From Oligoflexia bacterium (GTDB lineage Bacteria; Myxococcota_A; UBA796; UBA2385), in contig JAADHA010000235.1 in NCBI GenBank assembly GCA_013152105.1, positions 1-5,242 on the forward strand: DNA of 5,242 bases, read 5' to 3'. A model generated the notes under the pieces. That model was not told the DNA's origin and did no database searches. It was given only the letters and a program-made list of their open reading frames with translations. Positions 1 through 5,242 of this stretch are shown one piece after another. The position numbers were made by a program, and so were the translations under genes. How positions within the stretch are numbered: position 1 is the stretch's first letter; each line of letters opens with the position of its first letter.

Positions 1-476
1 CCCTCGAAAACTACCTGATCATCAACACCGGCGACACGATCTACGGCAGCACGGACACCTTCACCGCACCGGAAGGCTCCAAGAGCTTGAAGGTCTGGGG
101 GCAGTTCACCGGCTGGGCCAACGAGACCCCCATCTACCAGTCCTTCGCCGCCACCACCGGACAGACCTACACCCTGACTGGCCGGATCTACCAGCATCCC
201 GACGACCCCATCATCGGCGACCAGACCTATGCGGCGCTGGCCGTGAAATTCTACACCGCCGACTACGGCGACTCGGACATCCACGAGTCCGATCACTTTG
301 TCTCAAGCAGCCCGACCGACGCGTGGGTGGAGCTGACCGCGACTGGCACCGTCCCCGACGGCTTCACCATCGCCCAGGCCGCGGTGGAGTTCATGCACTG
401 CTACGGCGAAGCCGAAGGTGACTGCTCCGATGGCGGGGCTGTGTACTTTGACGAGCTGAGCTTCTCGACCGAATGA
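1..476 (+). CDS. C-terminal part of a probably exported protein ending in a CBM-like beta-sandwich domain (5' partial)
   Basis: The reading frame is open from the window edge (first full codon at 3) to the TGA at 474-476, giving 157 residues of a longer protein whose start lies outside. The visible part reads as one beta-sandwich of the carbohydrate-binding-module 4/9 or galactose-binding type. An early GSKSLKVWG strand is followed by IYQSFAATTGQTYTLTGRIY, and the protein ends with AVYFDELSF, the usual last strand (xVYFDxxxL) of such modules. Many Thr, Ser, Gly and aromatic residues, few Lys, and two Cys near the end (HCYGEAEGDC) that could form a disulfide fit a secreted or surface protein. 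The ligand cannot be told, and the catalytic or main domain, if any, is upstream. The gene is followed by a 193-nt gap with its own promoter-like signal, so it is probably not part of the kinase operon. The domain call is by pattern from memory, not by a search. Confidence 0.75.
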   Translation, partial: LENYLIINTGDTIYGSTDTFTAPEGSKSLKVWGQFTGWANETPIYQSFAATTGQTYTLTGRIYQHPDDPIIGDQTYAALAVKFYTADYGDSDIHESDHFVSSSPTDAWVELTATGTVPDGFTIAQAAVEFMHCYGEAEGDCSDGGAVYFDELSFSTE

Positions 477-486
477 AGCAACGGAC

Positions 487-512
487 CGGAGCGGCGCGAG
501 ATCTCTGCTCCG
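487..512 (+). terminator. Weak stem-loop after the CBM-like gene, possible terminator
   Basis: CGGAGC (487-492) pairs with GCTCCG (507-512) around a 14-nt loop, starting 10 nt after the stop codon. Only a short TTT (521-523) follows, and not directly. The position suits a terminator or an mRNA 3' end, but the short stem, large loop and missing U-tract make it weak. Confidence 0.2.
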
Positions 513-535
513 CGGGCAACTTTCCATCCGAAGCT

Positions 536-563
536 CTGCAAAAACGCCCGACAACTGTATACT
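536..563 (+). promoter_or_regulatory. Candidate sigma-70-like promoter for the kinase operon
   Basis: TATACT at 558-563 matches five of six bases of the -10 consensus and stands out in GC-rich DNA. A poor -35 match, CTGCAA (536-541, three of six), lies 16 nt upstream. Transcription would start near 570 and give a leader of about 100 nt before the kinase ATG. The weak -35 suggests either an activator-dependent promoter or a chance match. Confidence 0.3.
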
Positions 564-597
564 CGGTCTCGCAGGCTGCGCTCATCGTGGCCCACCC

Positions 598-624
598 GCG
601 CGGGCATCGGAGGTCCGCCCGCGC
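598..624 (+). promoter_or_regulatory. Perfect 8-bp GC inverted repeat in the kinase leader
   Basis: GCGCGGGC (598-605) is followed by its exact reverse complement GCCCGCGC (617-624), with an 11-nt spacer. As RNA this is an all-GC stem whose loop carries GGAGG (609-613), a Shine-Dalgarno-like sequence with no start codon at proper distance. As DNA it could be a dyad operator. No U-tract follows, so it is not an intrinsic terminator. Its place between the candidate promoter and the kinase ribosome binding site suggests a regulatory role, but GC-rich DNA makes such repeats by chance fairly often. Confidence 0.35.
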
Positions 625-625
625 A

Positions 626-655
626 GTGCATCTCCAACCAGTGCATCTCGACCCA
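626..655 (+). repeat. Two head-to-tail 15-bp repeats just before the kinase RBS
   Basis: GTGCATCTCCAACCA (626-640) is followed directly by GTGCATCTCGACCCA (641-655). They agree at 13 of 15 positions, including the first nine. The pair ends 2 nt before the GAGGA ribosome binding site. Possible roles are paired regulator binding sites or a translational control element. It could also be a simple small duplication. Confidence 0.5.
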
Positions 656-657
656 GC

Positions 658-662
658 GAGGA
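658..662 (+). promoter_or_regulatory. Ribosome binding site that decides the kinase start at 670
   Basis: GAGGA lies 7 nt before ATG 670, a good Shine-Dalgarno site and distance. The later in-frame ATGs at 753 and 781 have no comparable site at a normal distance, so 670 is preferred. Confidence 0.6.
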
Positions 663-669
663 CACCTTC

Positions 670-3495
670 ATGTCGTCGGGCAGCAGCCTACGCCACCGCT
701 ACTACCAGATCTCTTCTGGCACGTCTCTCGCGGGGACGGCTCGACGCTTGCATATGGGCTCAAAGCCTGACCCCCACGGCATGACGGACCCGAAAGAACC
801 AGATCAACCGGCTACCAATAGTCGCTCCGAGGGCGCCACCTGGGACCCCCAGTCGGGCGTCGGGCTGGGCAACCAGCCGTGGACTGCCGAAAAGGCGCCA
901 ACCCCGCCCAGAGAGTTCAGCGCAGGGGACCGCATCGCCGGTCGCTATGAACTCCTCAACCAGCTCGGCGCCGGGGGCTTCGGATCGGTCTGGGAGGCCC
1001 GAGACCTGTTGGACGGCAGCCGGGTCGCGGTCAAGCTCAGCCGCATCCTGCGCCAGGTGGACCGCGGCCGGGCACGCGCCGAAGTCACGGCCCTGCGGCG
1101 CCTGCGCCTGCCTGGCGTGGTGGCATTCCGCGACGAGGGCGAAGTGGCGGAAGACAGCCAGGTAGTCTTCGTCGTGATGGACCTGGTCGAGGGCGCCCCC
1201 CTCTTCAATCGCCAACGCACCTACACGTGGGCCGAGATCGCACCTCGAGTGCTCGCCCTGCTCGAGATCCTCTCCAGTGTACACCTCGCGGGCGTCGTCC
1301 ACCGTGACATCAAGCCGGCCAACATCCTGTTGGACGCGCTTGGCCGTCCGGTCCTGCTCGACTTCGGCCTGGCGATTGGCAAGGCCGTGGCTGACAAGGT
1401 TTCCGGCCACGCCGTCGGCACCATCCGCTACGCTTCGCCCGAACAACTCTGTGGCATGGATCTCGACCCACGGGCTGATCTGTACAGCCTGGGCATCATG
1501 GTCTACCAAGCCCTCACGGGCACGCTGCCCCACGGCAAGTCCCGGGGCCGTACGATCATCCGCGCTCGGGTAAAGGGCACGCCAAACCCCATCGGGCCCC
1601 TGGTGCCTGGTCTGCCCGCGGCGGTCGCCAGTGTCGTGGACGCGCTGGTGGCCCGGTCCCGAGACGACCGCCCGGCCAGCGCGATCGATGCCCTGATCGC
1701 CCTGGGCGGACAGGTGCCCGGCAACCTCAACGACAAGGCCTTCGACGCGCTCCCCGCCGACCGCCCGGCCACCCCCCAAGAACTGCGCTTCCTGTTCGCG
1801 GGCCCCGACGGCTTCTTCCATCTGGTCGAAGACGGCGCCAAGGTGCTCTACCAGCGCACCGGTGGCGATCACCGCCGGGTCGGAAATGAACTCTCGGCCT
1901 GGATTCGCAGTGGACTGGCGCACTGGAACAAGGACCAGGTCGTGGTGGACCGGGTCGCGCTGGATCGACTGCAGCAAGATCTGCGGCTGGGCATCGCTCC
2001 ACCCCTCCCGGCCAGCTTGTCAGCGGATGCCCGCACGCTCCTGGACTGGTGTCGACGGGCCTGGCCCGAGACGACGAACGCCGTGCTCCTGGCGGTCACA
2101 CAGTGGCCTCCCCAGCGCCTGGACCGGGCCCGACAGGAACTCTTCACCCATGGCTTGGCTTGGCAGGACGACGCCGACCACACCCTGGTGCAACCACAAG
2201 AATATCCCGGCCTCGATCCCGTACAGGAAGCCGCTGCCCACATGCGCCTGGCCAAACGCAGCACCTCGGGCACGCTACAACGCCTGTACCACCTGCAGGC
2301 CGGGGGAGCGCACGCGTCCACGGTCACAGAAGAAGCCCTCGCCACGGTCCAGGCCCTCCGAGTCGATGGACGGATCGGGTCCGCGCTGGCCGTGCTGGAC
2401 CTTGCCCTGGCCTTGGCCCGCGCACAACCCGAAAACCCGCACGAAGCCGCGCTGGTGGTGCAGTACGTCAAGGTCTCCCTGGCCAGGGAGAACACCGCGG
2501 CCGCGGACCGAGCCCTCTACGAACTGGGACGGACTCGATCTCGCACGCCGACCCTCGTCCAGGCCGAACAACTGGTACGGGTGTGGCGAGCGATCGAGGA
2601 TCGGGACCACCTCCGCGCCACGGATCTGCTGCGGAACCTGCCCCCCTTCGATGACGAAGACCTCGAGATCTGGCGAGGCGGCGCGATGCAGGCCATCGCC
2701 AAGAGAAAAGGCCCGGAGACGACCGAGAACGAGCTGGAGCGCCTGAAGACCTGGGCCCAGGCCGGCGGCGAAGAGCGCCTGGCCAAGTGGCATGGCTGGC
2801 TCGGAAATCTGCGCTATTCCCAGGGTCGCTTCGCCCAGGCGGCGCCCCTGCATCTCGAAGCGGCGAAGCGCAAGCGCTGCCTCGATGCGCGCCTGGCGTC
2901 GCTGCTGGATGCGGCCTGGGACCTGTTGGACGGACAGGATCCTGATCAGGCCGTCTCGGTCGCCCGCAGCGCCCGGTCCCTGGCGCGCCGGCTGGGGCAT
3001 CCCACCTATGAAGCCCAGGCCGTCACCATCCTGCGTGCCGCCATGTACCGCGGCGACACCACGGGCGCAGCCGATCCCTCTCTGGTCGAAGCCGCGGCCC
3101 CGCTGGGCCCCAGCGCCCTCGGCCTGATCGCCCTGACCGAGGCCGCCGTCGCCTGGCGAGACGGACAGTCCAAGCAGGCCCGCGCCCTGGCCTTGACGGC
3201 CATGGACGCCTTTGCCCGCGCGAGCATGCCCGCTGGCGAACGCCTGGTCCGCGCCCTGGCCTTCGCCCTGGGGGCGGGCGACCCGTCCTGGGGTCCCAAC
3301 CTGGTGCGGCAAGCCCTGGTCGGCCAGGCACCCGGCATCGACGTACAGGTGCTGGGTCTGGTCGGCAAACGCGATCCCGAATTGGTGGCACCCTGCCGCC
3401 AGCAGATGGTCGCCCTGGCACAGACCCGCCCGGCCGCTGAGTGGGGATGCCGTCGGGAAATCCTTAGCCTGCAAGAAGCCCTCGGGCCGCCCTGA
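670..3495 (+). CDS. Soluble Hanks-type Ser/Thr protein kinase with helical TPR-like C-terminal half (941 aa)
   Basis: The protein transfers phosphate from ATP to Ser/Thr of unknown targets. The kinase domain (about residues 93-342) appears complete and active: glycine loop LGAGGFGSVW (99-108), VAVK with ATP-binding Lys122, helix-C Glu138, catalytic loop HRDIKPANIL with Asp213, DFG 231-233, GT..YASPEQ around 250-259, DLYSLG from Asp270, and the closing RDDRP (331-335). Residues 1-92 are a Pro/Ser-rich linker. Residues about 365-435 (ELRFLFAGPDG to VALDRLQ) look like a winged-helix-type segment seen beside STAND/PknK-like proteins. Residues about 530-870 are Ala/Leu-rich helical hairpins resembling TPRs, clearest at 711-735 (LGNLRYSQGRFAQAA). 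No membrane helix or signal peptide is seen, so it should be cytoplasmic, the helical part probably sensing or docking partners. ATG 670 is chosen for its RBS and because codons 670-780 keep a GC third-base bias (28 of 37); 753 or 781 are alternatives. Two genes follow after 13 and 15 nt. Confidence 0.93.
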   Translation: MSSGSSLRHRYYQISSGTSLAGTARRLHMGSKPDPHGMTDPKEPDQPATNSRSEGATWDPQSGVGLGNQPWTAEKAPTPPREFSAGDRIAGRYELLNQLGAGGFGSVWEARDLLDGSRVAVKLSRILRQVDRGRARAEVTALRRLRLPGVVAFRDEGEVAEDSQVVFVVMDLVEGAPLFNRQRTYTWAEIAPRVLALLEILSSVHLAGVVHRDIKPANILLDALGRPVLLDFGLAIGKAVADKVSGHAVGTIRYASPEQLCGMDLDPRADLYSLGIMVYQALTGTLPHGKSRGRTIIRARVKGTPNPIGPLVPGLPAAVASVVDALVARSRDDRPASAIDALIALGGQVPGNLNDKAFDALPADRPATPQELRFLFAGPDGFFHLVEDGAKVLYQRTGGDHRRVGNELSAWIRSGLAHWNKDQVVVDRVALDRLQQDLRLGIAPPLPASLSADARTLLDWCRRAWPETTNAVLLAVTQWPPQRLDRARQELFTHGLAWQDDADHTLVQPQEYPGLDPVQEAAAHMRLAKRSTSGTLQRLYHLQAGGAHASTVTEEALATVQALRVDGRIGSALAVLDLALALARAQPENPHEAALVVQYVKVSLARENTAAADRALYELGRTRSRTPTLVQAEQLVRVWRAIEDRDHLRATDLLRNLPPFDDEDLEIWRGGAMQAIAKRKGPETTENELERLKTWAQAGGEERLAKWHGWLGNLRYSQGRFAQAAPLHLEAAKRKRCLDARLASLLDAAWDLLDGQDPDQAVSVARSARSLARRLGHPTYEAQAVTILRAAMYRGDTTGAADPSLVEAAAPLGPSALGLIALTEAAVAWRDGQSKQARALALTAMDAFARASMPAGERLVRALAFALGAGDPSWGPNLVRQALVGQAPGIDVQVLGLVGKRDPELVAPCRQQMVALAQTRPAAEWGCRREILSLQEALGPP

Positions 3496-3499
3496 ACCC

Positions 3500-3503
3500 G
3501 GAG
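3500..3503 (+). promoter_or_regulatory. Ribosome binding site of the 216-aa gene
   Basis: GGAG lies 5 nt before ATG 3509, within the 13-nt gap after the kinase stop. It fixes the start at 3509, although the same frame is open far upstream inside the kinase gene. Confidence 0.7.
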
Positions 3504-3508
3504 TACAC

Positions 3509-4159
3509 ATGCCCATCCTGAACTCCCGCCCCATCATCCCCAGGACCTGGCACGGCGGCCGCAACCATGGCGGTATCGTCCTGCCGCCCGGCGGCCTCAC
3601 CATGTTGGAAGTCAAGGACGGCAATGACAACATCTTCAACCCGCAGGTGCAGCTCGGCGTGATCCACTGCTTCCCGCCCAACTCGCAGTTCAACCAGACC
3701 AGCAACTACGTCGAGTACTGGGTCTTGTTCGACTACCCCGCCTTCGACGCCGGTATCCACAACAACAAACTGACCATCAGCTACTCTGGCACCGGCGGCG
3801 AATCCTGGGCCAACTTGCTGGCCCAATACCAGCAAAACGAAGGAAGCGCGGACTGGAAGTGGTACTCGGTGACCTACACCTACCAAGCCGTGACCGCCTT
3901 TTCCGGCGGCACCAACTCGGCCCAGTCCGTCGTCCTGAACTACGGCACCACCGAAGTGGGCCGCATGGGTCATGTACACGCCGGTCAGAACATCGTCGAA
4001 CACTGGGTGCTCTACCCGACCTTCACGACGCCCAGTAGCGGCAATCCCTTCGACATGGTGTCCGTCGTACCCGACCGCAACCTGAACTGGGTCAAGGCCG
4101 CGGCTCCACTGGGCTCACAGTACGTGCTGGCCAATGTCTCCCCGATCCACAACGTCTGA
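3509..4159 (+). CDS. Unrecognised 216-aa beta-rich protein between kinase and protease
   Basis: I do not recognise the family. The protein is rich in Asn, Gly, Tyr, Trp, Val and Thr and alternates short hydrophobic strands with polar turns, which suggests an all-beta fold. It has a single Cys (54), few charged residues, and no signal peptide, membrane helix or lipobox, so it appears cytoplasmic or is exported by another route. Two stretches look alike: NYVEYWVLF (66-74) and NIVEHWVLY (161-169), 95 residues apart and each followed within two residues by Pro, which suggests two related half-domains. Between them lies an aromatic stretch (DWKWYSVTYTYQ, 115-126). The GGAG site 5 nt upstream, the 13-nt gap to the kinase and the 15-nt gap to the protease indicate shared transcription. 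It could be a kinase substrate, a protease inhibitor or substrate, a ligand-binding subunit or an effector; nothing in the sequence decides among these. Confidence 0.85.
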   Translation: MPILNSRPIIPRTWHGGRNHGGIVLPPGGLTMLEVKDGNDNIFNPQVQLGVIHCFPPNSQFNQTSNYVEYWVLFDYPAFDAGIHNNKLTISYSGTGGESWANLLAQYQQNEGSADWKWYSVTYTYQAVTAFSGGTNSAQSVVLNYGTTEVGRMGHVHAGQNIVEHWVLYPTFTTPSSGNPFDMVSVVPDRNLNWVKAAAPLGSQYVLANVSPIHNV

Positions 4160-4164
4160 AGGCT

Positions 4165-4168
4165 GGAG
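4165..4168 (+). promoter_or_regulatory. Ribosome binding site of the subtilase gene
   Basis: GGAG lies 6 nt before ATG 4175, inside the 15-nt gap after the upstream stop. It supports the start at 4175. Confidence 0.7.
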
Positions 4169-4174
4169 CAACCC

Positions 4175-5242
4175 ATGTCCACCTACACCGTCCTCCCCAG
4201 CGAAGCCATCCGCCACAGCGGCATCCGCCACAGCGAGGAGAGCACCGACGACTGGCGCGCCAAGGTCGATCCGCGCTTGCTCGCCTTCTGGAGCCTCGGC
4301 CAAAGGGGCCGGACGGCCGTTCCCGGCATCGTTGAGCTGCTCAGCACGGTCCTCTACCCGGCCGCAGCCCAACGGGACCAAGCCACTGAAGCCTTGCGCC
4401 TGCCCTTGGCCACCGTACACTCCGCTGACATGGCCACCTGCGGGCCCATCTCCTCGATGGCTGCGGGTATCAGCCTTGAAGGAGAGGGCACCGCGGTCTT
4501 TCGCGTCAGCCTGAAGGTAGATGAAGACCATTGGACTCCCAAGCAGCCAGGGATGCGCCAGCGGTGGCAACACGGCCCCCACGTCATCGCCGATGTTCGA
4601 CAGGCAAACCTCGAAGGCCTCGCCCGGCTCGCCAGCGTCCAATCGATCGAGCTCGCACGGCCGGCCCGCGTCACCGGTTGCTGTTGCAGCAGCACGCCAT
4701 CCAAGGCGCACCACACCGGTCCCTTGAACCTGCCGGCACCCAACGCGACGCAACCCGATCCTTCCTCCTTGGTCGGGATCGTCGATCTCCGCTTCGATGT
4801 CCTCCATCCCGACCTGGCATGGCGGGTCGGCTACCAGGCCGGCTGGCCACTGTACGAACCCGGCACGGTCGGGCGGCGCAGCAAGGTCCGGGCAGTTCGA
4901 GACGCACTCGCCAACCAGGTGACCGACTCCACGGTGATCGAAGACGAACTCCAGGCATGGACCGCGAAGGCCACCGCCCCAAACGCCGTCGCGGCCGCAG
5001 CCTTCCCCCCCTACGCGATGCTCCCACACAAGCCGGTCGCCACCGACGGAACCATCAACGACCACGGCACCATCTGTGCCGCGGTCGCCGCTGGACGCCC
5101 TCATGCGGTCCGGGGGGCCGGCCAAGGGGTCGCGCCGGACAGCGAGCTGTTGCTGGCCGCGCTGACCGGCGAGTCTGGAGCGCCGGCCGGGTCCACCACC
5201 GCGACGACCACCGACGTGGTCGAGTCCGTGGCCTGGATGATG
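4175..5242 (+). CDS. Subtilisin-like (S8 family) serine protease, N-terminal 356 residues (3' partial)
   Basis: The frame is open from ATG 4175 to the window edge. The catalytic Asp lies in LVGIVDLRFDVLHPDL (199-214, Asp204) and the catalytic His in NDHGTICAAVAAG (295-307, His297), followed by GVAPDSELLLAAL (318-330), the typical strand after the His helix in subtilases. The Ser motif (GTSxAxP) would be beyond the window. Residues about 28-166 look like an S8 N-terminal prodomain: KVDPRLLAFW near the start and NLEGLARLASVQSIELARP (145-163) at its end, as in I9-like inhibitor domains. No hydrophobic signal peptide is visible, so the enzyme is likely intracellular. Oddities: Asp204 is followed by Leu-Arg where Thr/Ser-Gly is usual, HGT is followed by Ile instead of the common His, 93 residues separate Asp and His (32 in subtilisin BPN'), and three adjacent Cys (169-171) sit at the prodomain/catalytic junction. 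Co-expression with the kinase suggests phosphorylation-linked control, which is inference. Confidence 0.88.
   Translation, partial: MSTYTVLPSEAIRHSGIRHSEESTDDWRAKVDPRLLAFWSLGQRGRTAVPGIVELLSTVLYPAAAQRDQATEALRLPLATVHSADMATCGPISSMAAGISLEGEGTAVFRVSLKVDEDHWTPKQPGMRQRWQHGPHVIADVRQANLEGLARLASVQSIELARPARVTGCCCSSTPSKAHHTGPLNLPAPNATQPDPSSLVGIVDLRFDVLHPDLAWRVGYQAGWPLYEPGTVGRRSKVRAVRDALANQVTDSTVIEDELQAWTAKATAPNAVAAAAFPPYAMLPHKPVATDGTINDHGTICAAVAAGRPHAVRGAGQGVAPDSELLLAALTGESGAPAGSTTATTTDVVESVAWMM
4207..4235 (+). repeat. In-frame 15-bp tandem duplication at the protease N-terminus
   Basis: CATCCGCCACAGCG occurs at 4207-4220 and again at 4222-4235, with a period of 15 bp. It encodes IRHSG-IRHS (residues 12-20), so it adds five residues and keeps the frame. 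It is probably a recent slippage or duplication in a flexible tail. Confidence 0.7.

Noticed and set aside
473..784. A 103-codon + strand ORF that overlaps the CBM-like gene stop by ATGA (473-476) and the in-frame kinase ATG 781 also by ATGA (781-784).
   Set aside because: The double 4-nt overlap looks like translational coupling, but by my count only 62 of its 103 codons end in G or C, well below what true genes here show. It also runs through the promoter-like box and the repeats, has no recognisable motif, and overlaps kinase codons 670-780 in another frame.
1519..1542. A Walker A-like pattern GTLPHGKS (GxxxxGKS) in the kinase, residues 284-291.
   Set aside because: It lies within the kinase C-lobe where LTGxLPF-type sequence is standard, and no Walker B or other NTPase motif accompanies it, so the match is coincidental.
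760..1977. A 405-aa antisense ORF across the kinase domain.
   Set aside because: A shadow of the kinase gene: GC-rich third positions suppress stops on the other strand. The sense frame has every kinase motif; the antisense product has no recognisable domain.
3212..3508. An N-terminal extension of the 216-aa protein by 99 codons into the kinase gene.
   Set aside because: The frame is open but the extension overlaps well-formed kinase coding sequence, reads as Trp/Pro/Arg-rich frame-shadow sequence, and ATG 3509 has a good GGAG site.
2275..3705. A 476-aa antisense ORF across the kinase tail and the start of the 216-aa gene.
   Set aside because: It spans a gene boundary on the other strand, is rich in Gly/Arg/Gln as expected for antisense shadows, and competes with two well-supported sense genes with RBSs.
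4115..5125. A 336-aa antisense ORF across the protease gene.
   Set aside because: The sense frame has the S8 Asp and His motifs and an RBS. The antisense translation is low-complexity Gly/Asp/Val-rich without motifs.

Overview
The window is GC-rich bacterial DNA with all credible genes on the + strand. The codon bias, the soluble Hanks-type Ser/Thr kinase with a long alpha-helical tail, and the secreted-style beta-sandwich domain next to it suggest a Myxococcota/deltaproteobacterial-type genome. That assignment is inferred from style, not from any marker gene.

Layout. Positions 1-476 hold the 3' end of a gene for a probably exported protein ending in a carbohydrate-binding-module-like beta-sandwich. 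Positions 477-669 are an intergenic region with a weak stem-loop, a promoter-like TATACT box, a perfect 8-bp GC inverted repeat, a tandem 15-bp repeat and a Shine-Dalgarno site. Then come three closely spaced genes: a 941-aa Ser/Thr protein kinase with a helical (TPR-like) C-terminal half (670-3495), a 216-aa protein of no recognised family that seems to contain an internal repeat (3509-4159), and the first 356 codons of a subtilisin-like (S8) serine protease (4175 to the window end). The gaps between these three are 13 and 15 nt, and each of the two downstream genes has its own GGAG ribosome binding site, so they very probably form one operon.

How the genes may work together. Neither the kinase nor the two downstream proteins shows a signal peptide or membrane segment, so all three look cytoplasmic. 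A soluble sensor-type kinase made together with an intracellular subtilase and an unknown beta-rich protein could be a small regulated-proteolysis module, perhaps for stress or conflict. This is inference: the sequence shows the neighbourhood and the domains, not the function. The protease is cut before its catalytic Ser, so its activity and any C-terminal domain cannot be judged here. I see no RNA genes, CRISPR arrays, transposons, attachment sites or origins.
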